Assembly: GCA_002726315.1 (NCBI GenBank)
Contig: PBSS01000045.1
Span: 1-42,179, forward strand
Direction: 5' to 3'
Source of the DNA: Acidimicrobiaceae bacterium
Lineage (GTDB): Bacteria; Actinomycetota; Acidimicrobiia; Acidimicrobiales; MedAcidi-G1
Length of the DNA: 42,179 nt
Shown here: positions 14,504 to 22,575 of the stretch, one piece after another
Position numbering within the stretch: the stretch's first letter is position 1
Layout: each line of letters starts with the position of its first letter
Notes under the pieces: generated by a model
What the model saw: only the letters and a program-made list of their open reading frames with translations
The model's database searches: none
Told to the model about the DNA's origin: nothing
Translations under genes and position numbers: made by a program

Positions 14504-16461
14504 GCAGGGAACTCCCGACGGGTGGGTACGCCTGTGCTCACAGCTGTGTCGGACGCTGGGCGCCTGCTTCGACCTGGGACAGCAGCCAGCACCGTCCCCA
14601 ATGCCATCACCGCACCTCCGAACCACAACCACCACACCAGCGGCTGGACCGTGACCCTCACAATGGTAGAACCCGATCCTTCAGGTGCGGACAGCACCGA
14701 TAGTTGGATGTCGTCCCAGATCGATGATCGGGTCGCCGGGGTGCCGATGGTCTGGCCTCCAAACGGAAAGGTACTGATAGCCGGCGTCTGGAGCTCTCCG
14801 TCGACTAGAACCGAGACACGGACCTCGTTCTTCTCAGCCAGTGCCACCGATTCGAGCCCATCGAACACGAGGGTGTGTCCGGATATGGATGCCCGATCCC
14901 CCACCCCGTCGAAGCTGAACTCGGCTTGGCGCAGAAATGAAGATGAGCAAGCGAATGCAACGGCGACTACTGCGACGCCAATGTGGACGATCATTCCTCC
15001 GCTGGAACGCCCCGTTAAGCCACGAAGGCCACGCGCCCCAACAGCCAACAGCAGTTGCCTAAAGGCACTGGCCACAGCGAACCCGCCTAAGCCGACAGCA
15101 AGGGTCGGTGCCCACCCTCGGCTTCCGAGGAGAACCGCAACGACCATCGCCACTGCCGCAGTTGCCGCTGGCCATACCAACCTCTTGGAGATCAACTCGA
15201 TTCCGGCCCTCCCCCATGGCAGAGCGGGTGCGACCGCCATCAGGAACAAGAGGGCGAACCCGATCGGCATCGTCATCCGTTCGAAGTAGGGGTTCCCGAC
15301 AGAGATACGACTTCCATTGGCGGCTTCGATCAGAAGGGGGAACACGGTTCCCAACAGGACGATGAAGGCAAATGACCCGAACAGCAGGTTGTTGGCAAGG
15401 AATGCACCGGTCCGGGAGAGAGGGGATTCGATCTCAGCACCCATACTCAGGTCGTCTCCACGCCATGCGATCAAGCCAACGGTGGTAGCGACCACCAAGG
15501 CGAAGAATGCCAGCAGCATTGGCCCGATCCCCGATTCGGTGAAGGCGTGAACCGAATCGAGCACACCTGACCGTGTGATGAAGGTGCCGAGGATCGTCAG
15601 TGAGAACGTGGCGCTCAGAAGTGAGAGGTTCCAGACGCGAAGCATCCCCCTCCTCTCTTGGACCATCACTGAATGCAGGAATGCTGTTCCAGTCAGCCAC
15701 GGCAGGAATGAGGCGTTCTCAACCGGATCCCACGCCCAGTATCCACCCCATCCGAGGACCTCATAGGACCACCACGCTCCGAGCAGTATCCCGACAGTTA
15801 GAGCACCCCATGCCAGCAGGGTCCACCGACGTGTGCTCACCAACCAGCCCTCACCCATGCGGCCGGTGACGAGGGCACCGAGAGCGAAAGCGAAGGGCAC
15901 TGTGAAGCCGACGTAACCGAGGTAGAGCACCGGTGGGTGGAAGGCCATGAGAATGTGGTTCTGGAGTAGTGGGTTCGGCCCTGGGCCGTCAAAGCCAGCC
16001 CATGGATGGAACCTGGCGAACGGAAACGCCGGGCCGGCCAGCAGCAAGAAGAAGAAGGTGCAAACGACGAAGAGGACGAGGAGAGCCCACGCCACCATCG
16101 GGTCTGCCAGGCGGTCTCGGAAGCGTCTGGCAACCGCAACCACATAACCGACGAGGATCAGCACCCAGAGAAGGATTGAGCCCTCCAGGGCCGACCATAG
16201 GGTTGCCACGTTGAACAGGGCCGGGGTCCGGTGGCTGCCATGCTCAGCCACGAATGCAACCGTGAAGTCACGGGTAATCAGTGCACGCTCCATCACGGCG
16301 AACTGCCCGACGGCTGCTACTGCAAGCATGATCACGAAAGTCCGGGAGAGGGCCACAAGGCGGTGGTTTCGCGTGAGTAGCCCATAGGAGATGCTCAGCA
16401 CTCCCATTGTCGAGGCAACCAGGCCAAGGGCCACGAACCCCGTACCGAGTGTCGCGTTCAC
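14500..16461 (-). CDS. ccmF: CcmF, cytochrome c heme lyase subunit
   Basis: CcmF takes heme from holo-CcmE and, with CcmH, ligates it to apocytochrome c. The 653-residue protein has about a dozen or more membrane segments, a normal length for the family. The heme-binding WWD motif is clear at residues 238-249 (GWGGYWAWDPVENASF). Other family stretches are HGSHRTPALF, LEGSILLWVLIL, HPPVLYLGYVGF and GTFITRSGVLDSVHAF. It lies 28 nt after ccmE in the operon and overlaps ccmG by four bases. Confidence 0.95.
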   Translation of the reverse strand: MNATLGTGFVALGLVASTMGVLSISYGLLTRNHRLVALSRTFVIMLAVAAVGQFAVMERALITRDFTVAFVAEHGSHRTPALFNVATLWSALEGSILLWVLILVGYVVAVARRFRDRLADPMVAWALLVLFVVCTFFFLLLAGPAFPFARFHPWAGFDGPGPNPLLQNHILMAFHPPVLYLGYVGFTVPFAFALGALVTGRMGEGWLVSTRRWTLLAWGALTVGILLGAWWSYEVLGWGGYWAWDPVENASFLPWLTGTAFLHSVMVQERRGMLRVWNLSLLSATFSLTILGTFITRSGVLDSVHAFTESGIGPMLLAFFALVVATTVGLIAWRGDDLSMGAEIESPLSRTGAFLANNLLFGSFAFIVLLGTVFPLLIEAANGSRISVGNPYFERMTMPIGFALLFLMAVAPALPWGRAGIELISKRLVWPAATAAVAMVVAVLLGSRGWAPTLAVGLGGFAVASAFRQLLLAVGARGLRGLTGRSSGGMIVHIGVAVVAVAFACSSSFLRQAEFSFDGVGDRASISGHTLVFDGLESVALAEKNEVRVSVLVDGELQTPAISTFPFGGQTIGTPATRSSIWDDIQLSVLSAPEGSGSTIVRVTVQPLVWWLWFGGAVMALGTVLAAVPGRSRRPASDTAVSTGVPTRREFPA

Positions 16462-16489
16462 GAGTTGGTCGAAATCCCCGACCGGTGGA

Positions 16490-17035
16490 TCACGAGTTCG
16501 CCCCGCAGGACTCCAACTCGGCCTGGTCTCCCCGGTAGTCGTTGTCGTGTTTTACGACCATGTGGTCTGTTCTCAGGTACCAGCCGTCACCCGCCGGTAC
16601 GAGGAGGCTGTCAAGGCCGGGAAGAGCACCATTCACCCAAGACCCCTGGAGGACCACCGGCACGCCCGGTTGGAACAGTTCAGCTGGATCACCCAGATGG
16701 GCGACATCGGCCAACACGTCTGCCACACAGAGGGTGAACACGACTGCAGCATGTCCATCCAACTGGGTCTCAACCAGTCCGGGCTGTGGGGTGCCGACCA
16801 CCCGGAAGCGCTCGGTGCCAAGATCAGCTCTGGCAGCCACCGCTTCGTCGACCTCGTAGAAGAACAGTGACGCGTCGCCAAGGGTGCGGAGCAGCACGAA
16901 TACGACCGCAGCAACCGCGGCCAGAAGGACAATTACTGACAGTGGCTTTCTGGCTGGACGCTGGGGTCGTGAGGCCTGCGGTGTGAGGTCCAGGGGGCCA
17001 GCCTCTCCCGATTCCTCGTCGATGGTTTCACCCAC
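16490..17035 (-). CDS. ccmE: CcmE heme chaperone
   Basis: CcmE binds heme covalently outside the membrane and delivers it to CcmF. In 181 residues there is a cytoplasmic N-terminus of about 30 residues, one membrane anchor (about 32-50) and an OB-fold domain. The heme attachment motif is VKHDNDYRG with His163 and Tyr167, the HxxxY form found in proteobacteria rather than the CxxxY form. Other family features are FRVVGTP, VVFTLCVAD and VVLQGSW. The start is GTG 17035, which lies within the last codons of ccmD, so the two genes overlap by 8 nt. Confidence 0.88.
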   Translation of the reverse strand: MGETIDEESGEAGPLDLTPQASRPQRPARKPLSVIVLLAAVAAVVFVLLRTLGDASLFFYEVDEAVAARADLGTERFRVVGTPQPGLVETQLDGHAAVVFTLCVADVLADVAHLGDPAELFQPGVPVVLQGSWVNGALPGLDSLLVPAGDGWYLRTDHMVVKHDNDYRGDQAELESCGANS

Positions 17036-17189
17036 CTTGGCTCTCCCCCTTGGCGGTCATCCAGCGCCTCTCTCCCTCGGGCACTGATCTGGAAAGCCGC
17101 CGACCCCTGCGCACGACTCCACAGCCGTAGAGGCCCAGTACAACTAGGGCGATGCCCCATCCGGCTAACAGGTATCCGATATGGGTCAC
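17028..17189 (-). CDS. ccmD: CcmD-like small membrane protein
   Basis: A 53-residue frame fits exactly between ccmC and ccmE, overlapping the ccmC stop (GTGA, four bases) and running 8 nt into ccmE. It encodes one membrane segment (YLLAGWGIALVVLGLYG) followed by a basic stretch (RRGRRLSRS). In System I, CcmD is a short single-span protein with a basic C-terminal side that releases holo-CcmE from CcmABC. Size, topology and position between ccmC and ccmE all fit. Sequence conservation in CcmD is weak, so the call rests mainly on these three points. Confidence 0.75.
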   Translation of the reverse strand: MTHIGYLLAGWGIALVVLGLYGCGVVRRGRRLSRSVPEGERRWMTAKGESQGG

Positions 17190-17986
17190 TTCTCACCTCC
17201 GGATTCACCGATTGCCGCACCAACATCGAGGGTCTCCATCTCTGCTTGCCGCTCTGCGATCGCCAGTGTCACGTCGTGGCGTGCCTGTGCCTGTTCCAGC
17301 CAACCCACCCGAAAGCGGTGCAGCATCAGCCATGCAAAGACCAGGCCGAACACCAGGAATCCAAGCATCAGAGTGAAAAGCGTGAGATCTTCGATCTTGA
17401 GTTCAGCCAGGGTGGACTGCTGGTGCAGTGTCCGGTTCTCCCACCACTCCACCGACCTGTTGATCAGGGGAATGTCCAGCACCGCGATGAGGGCGACGGC
17501 TGCAGCACGCCGGGCCTGGCGCTGCGGATCAGCTGCTGTGCGGCGCAGGGCCAGGTATCCGGTGAAGAGAAGGAACAACACGAGCGTGGTCATCAAGCGG
17601 ACATCTCCCCATTCCCACCAGGTGTTCCAGACAGGCCGCCCCCAGATGGAACCGGTTACAAGGACCAGGCCGCAGAACACCGTGCCCACCTCTGCTGACG
17701 CGTGGGCGGTGACATCCCACCATGCCCCCCGTCTAACCAAGTAGAAAGCGCTTGAGGCCGCGCATGTAAGGAAGGCGGCATAGGTGAGTACCGCCATGGG
17801 AACGTGCAGGTAGATGAGCCTGACGGCGTCGAACTGACCGAACTTCTCACCAGTTGTGGGGTGCAGCCTTACATCCGGCTCGGTCAGGACGAAGGCGAAC
17901 AGGAGCAGGCTGGCTAGCCCGACCAGGGTGATGACGCCGAGTAGTCGTGATCCTGATGATCCGGTTGATGTTCTGCCATCGGCCAT
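17186..17986 (-). CDS. ccmC: CcmC, heme handling protein
   Basis: CcmC presents heme to CcmE in the CcmABCD complex. The 266-residue protein has six predicted membrane segments. The first heme-binding His is in IYLHVPMA (His61). The WWD-region reads GSIWGRPVWNTWWEWGDVRLMT, which has one residue more than the common WWxWDxRLT pattern. A later segment, VEWWENRTLHQQS, corresponds to the second His region. The C-terminal tail beyond about residue 225 is a charged extension (LEQAQARHDVTLAIAERQAEME). It lies 26 nt from ccmB. Confidence 0.88.
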   Translation of the reverse strand: MADGRTSTGSSGSRLLGVITLVGLASLLLFAFVLTEPDVRLHPTTGEKFGQFDAVRLIYLHVPMAVLTYAAFLTCAASSAFYLVRRGAWWDVTAHASAEVGTVFCGLVLVTGSIWGRPVWNTWWEWGDVRLMTTLVLFLLFTGYLALRRTAADPQRQARRAAAVALIAVLDIPLINRSVEWWENRTLHQQSTLAELKIEDLTLFTLMLGFLVFGLVFAWLMLHRFRVGWLEQAQARHDVTLAIAERQAEMETLDVGAAIGESGGEK

Positions 17987-18012
17987 GTGAGTTCCGGTCT
18001 CCTATCCCAGTA

Positions 18013-18687
18013 TCAGTTCTCGATCATGGCGCCGTGCGCAAGAGCACCTAGCGCGGTGGCAACCAAGCCGAACACGGCCAGCAGGCCCAGCCAGGCCCAG
18101 CCGTCGACGGCTGCGGTACCCAGGGCGTCATCAAACGACCGGGTAGCACCGATCAACACCGGCGCCAGCACCGGAAGCAACAGGATCGGGAGAAGCGTCT
18201 CCCTTGCCCCAAGCCCCGAGGCCAGCGCCCCATAAAGAGTACCGGTGGCCGCAACCGCCACCGCAGCGGTTGCAGCGGTCAAGATGAGCAACACCGGATC
18301 ATCCACTTGAGAGCCATAGAGCACCACTATTCCGATGGTCAACAGGACCTCAAGCACAGCTAACTGCAAGAACACGGCCGCTGCCTTGCCTAGAAACACC
18401 GAGGACGGTGCCATCCCCGAGAGCCTGAGTCCGGTCTGGGCGTCGTCTGCACGTTCAAGCGAGGTCGAGCGCTGTACAGCTAGCAGGGCAGCCAGGAGTA
18501 CCGCCACCCAGAAAAGCCCTGGGGCAAAACTCCGCAGGGTGCGCTGGTCAGCGTCGAGAGCGAAACCAAAGAGAACGAGTACGAGCAGTGCGAACGGTGC
18601 CACCTGGTTGAGCAGCACCCGGGACCGGGCCTCGATGCGCAAGTCCTTGATGGCGATCAGGCGAGCGTCGATTAGCAATTCACGCAT
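18013..18687 (-). CDS. ccmB: CcmB, heme exporter membrane subunit
   Basis: CcmB is the membrane subunit that works with the CcmA ATPase. The protein has 224 residues, and six hydrophobic segments can be picked out. Conserved-looking stretches include IAIKDLRIEARSR near the N-terminus, the LRSFAPGLFWVAVLLAALLAVQRS segment with its family-typical FAPGLFWV, and GLGARETLLPILLLPVLAPVLIGA. ATG 18687 has GGAGGTG about 8 nt before it and overlaps the end of ccmA by 8 nt. The longer frame upstream reads into ccmA and was rejected. Confidence 0.88.
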   Translation of the reverse strand: MRELLIDARLIAIKDLRIEARSRVLLNQVAPFALLVLVLFGFALDADQRTLRSFAPGLFWVAVLLAALLAVQRSTSLERADDAQTGLRLSGMAPSSVFLGKAAAVFLQLAVLEVLLTIGIVVLYGSQVDDPVLLILTAATAAVAVAATGTLYGALASGLGARETLLPILLLPVLAPVLIGATRSFDDALGTAAVDGWAWLGLLAVFGLVATALGALAHGAMIEN

Positions 18688-19390
18688 TGGGAGCACCTCC
18701 CGGTTCCCCACTGCCTCTCGTGGTGTGGGAGTTGTGCACGCTGTCAGCCACCACCATTCCTGCAGCAATGGTTACAACCCTCGGTGAAAGCGATCTGACC
18801 CGGTCCAGTTCGTGTGACGAGACGAGAACTGTTGCTCCGGCACCAACTGCATCTGTGATGATGGAGTCGACAGCATCGCGACCCGCCTGGTCGAGGCCTG
18901 CGTGTGGTTCATCCAACAGCCACAATTCTGGTCGGCGGACCGCCAGCGCTGCTATCGAGGTGCGACGGCGCTGACCAGCGGACAGGACGTTCACAGTCCG
19001 AGCTAGGAGTCGCTGGTCGAGGCCCATGAGTTCTGCCGCCGAAGCAAAACGGGAGTGCACATCGGTCCCTGTCAGACCTGCTGCCTTTGCCCAGAAGGTG
19101 ATGTTCTCTGCAGCAGTCAGGTCACCGTAAAGACAGGTCGAATGCCCCAGGAGGGCCACCTGGCGCCGCACGGCACGGCGTTCCCTTGCCAAGTCGTGTC
19201 CAAGCACCACCACGTCGCCACCAGCAGGACGGAGCAGGCCGGCACACAACTGAAGGAGGGTCGTTTTGCCAGCACCGTTGGGTCCCTGAATTAGCACAAT
19301 CTCAGTGGCATCGATGGATAGATCTATCCCTGCTAGAGCGGGGAAGTTCCCCAGAAGCGCCACGGCTCCCCGTAGTTCGACCACCGACAC
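18680..19390 (-). CDS. ccmA: CcmA, ABC ATPase of the cytochrome c maturation complex
   Basis: CcmA hydrolyses ATP to drive release of holo-CcmE from the CcmABCD complex. In its 236 residues Walker A is QGPNGAGKTTLLQL, the signature is LSAGQRRRTSIAAL and Walker B is LWLLDEPHAGLD, followed by the switch His in VLVSSHELD. GTG 19390 is the first start and lies 6 nt after TACCGT, so the whole eight-gene operon may be transcribed as a leaderless message. It is divergent from a lipoprotein gene, with 47 nt between the two starts. Confidence 0.92.
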   Translation of the reverse strand: MSVVELRGAVALLGNFPALAGIDLSIDATEIVLIQGPNGAGKTTLLQLCAGLLRPAGGDVVVLGHDLARERRAVRRQVALLGHSTCLYGDLTAAENITFWAKAAGLTGTDVHSRFASAAELMGLDQRLLARTVNVLSAGQRRRTSIAALAVRRPELWLLDEPHAGLDQAGRDAVDSIITDAVGAGATVLVSSHELDRVRSLSPRVVTIAAGMVVADSVHNSHTTRGSGEPGGAPNA

Positions 19391-19396
19391 GCCGCC

Positions 19397-19402
19397 ACGG
19401 TA
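19397..19402 (-). promoter_or_regulatory. -10 element (TACCGT) of the ccm operon
   Basis: On the minus strand TACCGT is followed by 6 nt and GTG 19390 of ccmA, as expected for a leaderless operon start. Confidence 0.55.
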
Positions 19403-19425
19403 TCTGTGAGGCGGGGTCTCACCCC

Positions 19426-19431
19426 TACCCT
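19426..19431 (+). promoter_or_regulatory. -10 element (TACCCT) for the septum-formation-type lipoprotein
   Basis: TACCCT is followed by 6 nt and ATG 19438. It lies 24 bp from the opposite -10 element of the ccm operon. Confidence 0.55.
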
Positions 19432-19437
19432 GAAGCC

Positions 19438-20037
19438 ATGCACGTCATGAGTTGGCAACAAGACCGGAACTCCGCAAGGTCGGTAACCCAATTGGCCCTT
19501 ATTGTCGTCGTGGCTTTAGCAGCCATCGCCTGTTCCGATCCGGGCGAGCCCACTGACCGACCTAGCGCGTCGTCTAGCCCAACCACGACAATGGTCGAAA
19601 CCAGGCCTTCCCTCACTGAAGAAGAGGCCCCCGACTGGATCGGCGAGGTGGTGAACCTCCACGACCTGGCCAACGAGGCTTGTTTCAATCGATACTCGTG
19701 GGTCCAAGACGAGCGACTGGTCGAAATCGACACTCTCGTTCCTTGCGACGGGCCCCACCAGTTCGAGATCTACCACCTTGCTCAGCATCCGGCGCGACGT
19801 GGTGCGCCGTGGCCGGGCGACAGGGAAATGGACGCTTTCGCTACCGCGGAGTGCTACAACGCATTCAGGGGCTTCGTGGGGACCATCTACGAGCTCTCAG
19901 AGTTCGTACTGGGTTTCCTCGTTCCCCGTCAGACGGACTTCGAACACGACGTTGCCCAGTTCAGGGGTGTCCACTGTTACGTGTTCAATGCTGACGGCAC
20001 CGAGATGTTCGACAGCGCCAGGGGATCGCTGCGCTGA
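19438..20037 (+). CDS. lipoprotein with a septum-formation-like domain
   Basis: A 199-residue protein with a signal peptide (about 13-32) ending in a lipobox (LAAIACS), then a Ser/Thr/Pro-rich linker (RPSASSSPTTTMV). The globular part has the cysteine pattern of the actinobacterial septum-formation domain: ACFNRYS, DTLVPCDGPHQFEIYHL, ATAECYNAFRGFVG and FRGVHCYV. Four cysteines in this domain probably form disulfides outside the cell. The exact function of the family is unclear despite its name. ATG 19438 is placed 6 nt after TACCCT. It is divergent from ccmA, and a role in the ccm system is not implied. Confidence 0.78.
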   Translation: MHVMSWQQDRNSARSVTQLALIVVVALAAIACSDPGEPTDRPSASSSPTTTMVETRPSLTEEEAPDWIGEVVNLHDLANEACFNRYSWVQDERLVEIDTLVPCDGPHQFEIYHLAQHPARRGAPWPGDREMDAFATAECYNAFRGFVGTIYELSEFVLGFLVPRQTDFEHDVAQFRGVHCYVFNADGTEMFDSARGSLR

Positions 20038-20062
20038 GCGGCAGTTCCTGAACACCTCAGCT

Positions 20063-20090
20063 GACCGACGACCGAGGACCGACGACCGAG
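20063..20090 (+). repeat. 14-bp perfect tandem duplication before a start codon
   Basis: GACCGACGACCGAG occurs twice in a row and ends 4 nt before ATG 20095. Each copy plus the next base gives a GAGG, so the duplication also doubles a weak Shine-Dalgarno-like element. Confidence 0.8.
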
Positions 20091-20094
20091 GACA

Positions 20095-21165
20095 ATGTGC
20101 ACCATGCCACGCTGCACGATTGTGTCATTCAGGTTTGGGGTGACTGACGGCGTCTCCGTCGTTGCACAAACATGGGCTGACGCACTACTCGGGCTGGGAT
20201 TTGAGGTCACGTGGGTAGCGGGTTCCTTTGAACCGGGGTGGACGGGAGTAGGACACGCCAGAACACTGCCAGGACTCGAAATGGGATCAAAAGAGCCGCC
20301 TGACAGAGCTGCCTTGGCTAACGCCCTCGGTGATGCCGACTTGGTGATCGTAGAGAACCTCTGTTCAATACCGCTCAACATTCCTGCTGCCAGCATGGTT
20401 GCCGACCTCCGCCGGGGTCTTCCCACCATCCTCCACCACCACGATCCACCCTGGCAGCGGAAACGGTTTGAACACGTCACCGAGTTGCCGCCCGACGACA
20501 CCGCTTGGCGCCATGTGACTATCAACGACCTGACATGTAACGAGATGGCTGAACGCGGCATCACGGCCACGACCATCTACAACGGCTTTGACAAACACCT
20601 TCGGGTGGGTGACCGGCACGGCACCCGCAGGGGTTTGGGGATCTCCAACGACACCATCCTTGTTGCCCACCCGGTCCGCGCTATTCCCCGAAAGGCCATC
20701 GAACTTGCAACTGCCCTGTCTGAAGCAATCGATGGCACATACTGGCTTACCGGTCCGGCCGAAGATGGCTTCGGACCAGAACTCGCAAGCCTCTTGGCTG
20801 CGGCTCGCTGTCCGGTCATCCACGCGCAGGGCCGACCTGCACACGACATCTATGCGGCGGCTGACCTGATCGCCTTTCCATCGACCTGGGAGGGCTTTGG
20901 GAATCCTCCAGTCGAGGCCGCCCTGTATAGGCGCCCTGTCGTCGTCGGTGACTACCCAGTGGCTGTTGAACTACGGAAGATGGGATTCTCCTGGTTCTCT
21001 CACGACCGGCCCGATGAGATCCTGTCCTGGCTGACGGACCCTGACCAGGCCCGTCGTGAAGAGATGCTGGACACCAACCGGCGCCTAGCTGTACAGAACT
21101 TTTCACTAGAGATGGTTGCCGATGGCCTGGAAACACTTCTAGATGAGGCAGGCTGGCTTCCATGA
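20095..21165 (+). CDS. glycosyltransferase, GT-B fold (GT4-like)
   Basis: The 356-residue protein looks like a retaining GT-B glycosyltransferase. The N-terminal half has FRFGVTDGVSVVAQTWADALLGLGFEVTWVAG, the glycine-rich acceptor-side loop of GT4 enzymes. The C-terminal half has an interdomain strand (ILVAHPVRAIPRKAIELA) and the sugar-nucleotide site IYAAADLIAFPSTWEGFGNPPVEA, with the EGFGNPPVEA of the E-x7-E motif. Donor and acceptor are unknown and no polysaccharide cluster is present. Two ATG codons, 20095 and 20104, are possible starts. The next gene overlaps its end by four bases. Confidence 0.85.
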   Translation: MCTMPRCTIVSFRFGVTDGVSVVAQTWADALLGLGFEVTWVAGSFEPGWTGVGHARTLPGLEMGSKEPPDRAALANALGDADLVIVENLCSIPLNIPAASMVADLRRGLPTILHHHDPPWQRKRFEHVTELPPDDTAWRHVTINDLTCNEMAERGITATTIYNGFDKHLRVGDRHGTRRGLGISNDTILVAHPVRAIPRKAIELATALSEAIDGTYWLTGPAEDGFGPELASLLAAARCPVIHAQGRPAHDIYAAADLIAFPSTWEGFGNPPVEAALYRRPVVVGDYPVAVELRKMGFSWFSHDRPDEILSWLTDPDQARREEMLDTNRRLAVQNFSLEMVADGLETLLDEAGWLP

Positions 21166-21428
21166 GCGAAGCTACAACTGGCGACGAGGTGCTGGTCCGG
21201 CGAGCCAGGGCCTCTCGAATCGCTAGCAACGGGCAACGTCTTGGCTACCTGGCCTTCCTTGCTGCGATCGTGGTGTTCGCAGCCGGCCTGTCGACTACCT
21301 TCACCGATGGGGTAGCTACCGCCCTTGTCGTTTTGCTGGTTTTCGGATCAATCGTGTTGGCACCGTCGATTGTCTTGCACCACGCGGTAAAGGCCGCAGC
21401 GAGCGAGGACTCACAGTCCTCCGGTTAG
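21162..21428 (+). CDS. small membrane protein, function unknown
   Basis: An 88-residue protein whose ATG overlaps the glycosyltransferase stop as ATGA, so the two are translationally coupled. It has a short basic N-terminal part (VLVRRARASR) and two membrane segments (about 28-45 and 51-69), with a short loop between them. No family is recognised. The coupling suggests it helps the glycosyltransferase at the membrane, but this is only inferred from position. Confidence 0.65.
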   Translation: MSEATTGDEVLVRRARASRIASNGQRLGYLAFLAAIVVFAAGLSTTFTDGVATALVVLLVFGSIVLAPSIVLHHAVKAAASEDSQSSG

Positions 21429-21470
21429 GGAACGGAGGACTCCGGTTGGGCCCTTGACGGGCATGGTGGC

Positions 21471-21476
21471 TACCGT
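21471..21476 (+). promoter_or_regulatory. -10 element (TACCGT) for the TetR regulator
   Basis: TACCGT is followed by 6 nt and ATG 21483, predicting a leaderless message. Confidence 0.5.
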
Positions 21477-21482
21477 CCGGTC

Positions 21483-22115
21483 ATGACAGGCACCACTGCT
21501 TCGTCCTCGCGGCTCCCGGCTAATGAACGGCGACAACAGCTTCTCTGTGTCGCTCTACAAGTATTTGCCCGCCTCGGCTACCACGAGACCTCAATGAACG
21601 CACTCGCTTCGGAGGCTGGAATAACCAAGCCGGTGCTCTACCAGCACTTTGCCTCCAAACACGACCTGTTCAAAGAGGTGCTCGCCCAGACAGGTGACCG
21701 ACTGCTGATGGCTATTAGCGAACAGACGTCTGGGAATGGCACCCATCAACACGATCTCAAGACCCGATTTTTGGCCTACTACCGCTTCTTCGATCAAAGC
21801 CCCGACGCCTACGCTGTTCTCTACGGGGCCAGCCTCGGCAACGACCCCGAGTTCAGACACGACCGTAAGAGGGTGCAGGATGCGTTCGCCGAATGGTTGG
21901 CGAGGCAAATCAAAGCCGATGACCACGGGGATGCCCTGGCCATAGCAGCCGGGGTGATCGGCATCGCCGAGGGGATGAGCAGACACTGGATGGAAGAGGG
22001 CCGTTGCAGGTCAGTAGACGAGATGGCGACCCTTACCGCTGAGTTTGCGTGGAGTGGCCTGGACCGATCCTCAGGTGATGGGTCGAGGCGAGATGTCAAC
22101 AGGGGTGTCGGGTAG
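21483..22115 (+). CDS. TetR family transcriptional regulator
   Basis: A 210-residue regulator. The N-terminal helix-turn-helix is ERRQQLLCVALQVFARLGYHETSMNALASEAGITKPVLYQHFASKHDLF in outline (about residues 15-64), a very typical TetR domain. The C-terminal ligand domain is helical and contains YYRFFDQSPDAYAVLY and IGIAEGMSRHW. The ligand and target genes are unknown. Its last 45 bases overlap, tail to tail, the Nudix hydrolase gene on the other strand. Confidence 0.9.
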   Translation: MTGTTASSSRLPANERRQQLLCVALQVFARLGYHETSMNALASEAGITKPVLYQHFASKHDLFKEVLAQTGDRLLMAISEQTSGNGTHQHDLKTRFLAYYRFFDQSPDAYAVLYGASLGNDPEFRHDRKRVQDAFAEWLARQIKADDHGDALAIAAGVIGIAEGMSRHWMEEGRCRSVDEMATLTAEFAWSGLDRSSGDGSRRDVNRGVG

Positions 22116-22562
22116 GTCTCCTGCCACAACGGAGGGGAGGTGTTCCCTCAGGAGTTCCGGGAGCACCATCACCTCTGATTTAAGTAGTTCATCGATGGTC
22201 CACCACTGTGCACCCATGAACGCGGCCGCCTCGAGGGCCTCGAGGTGCCTGGGCCGGTACTGGCCTCCGTCACAGCGTGCAATATGAATCTTCTCGCGAC
22301 TGTCGAAATGGAAGCCACCGAAGGTGAACTGGACGTGCTGGGTCCAAATGACAGGGCCCATCTCAACGTTCTCGATGCCGGTTTCTTCGTAGAGTTCGCG
22401 TGCAGCGGCAGTGGCGCTGTCCTCACCCCAATCGATACCCCCGCCTGGGATCTCCCACCAGTCGGGCTTGAAGGGATCCAAGGGATCCTCGGCATTTACG
22501 AGAAAGATTCGGTCGTCCCTGTCGAGCAACACGACCCTGGCTGCGGGACGCTTCAACAACAT
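22071..22562 (-). CDS. Nudix hydrolase
   Basis: A 163-residue Nudix protein that should hydrolyse a nucleoside diphosphate linked to another group; the substrate cannot be told from sequence. The Nudix box is complete: GGGIDWGEDSATAAARELYEETGI at about 40-63, with the REL.EE metal-binding residues. ATG 22562 starts just before the conserved AARVVLLDRDDRIFLV strand; the longer frame reads back into the fur-like gene. It follows that gene by 13 nt, so they form one unit. The 3' end overlaps the tetR-like gene by 45 nt. Confidence 0.88.
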   Translation of the reverse strand: MLLKRPAARVVLLDRDDRIFLVNAEDPLDPFKPDWWEIPGGGIDWGEDSATAAARELYEETGIENVEMGPVIWTQHVQFTFGGFHFDSREKIHIARCDGGQYRPRHLEALEAAAFMGAQWWTIDELLKSEVMVLPELLREHLPSVVAGDLPDTPVDISPRPIT

Positions 22563-22575
22563 GACCGGTGTCCCA

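Noticed and set aside
15989-16214. Several open frames antisense to ccmF and other membrane genes
   Set aside because: They are Arg/Pro-rich shadows of GC-rich coding sequence with no start signals or motifs.
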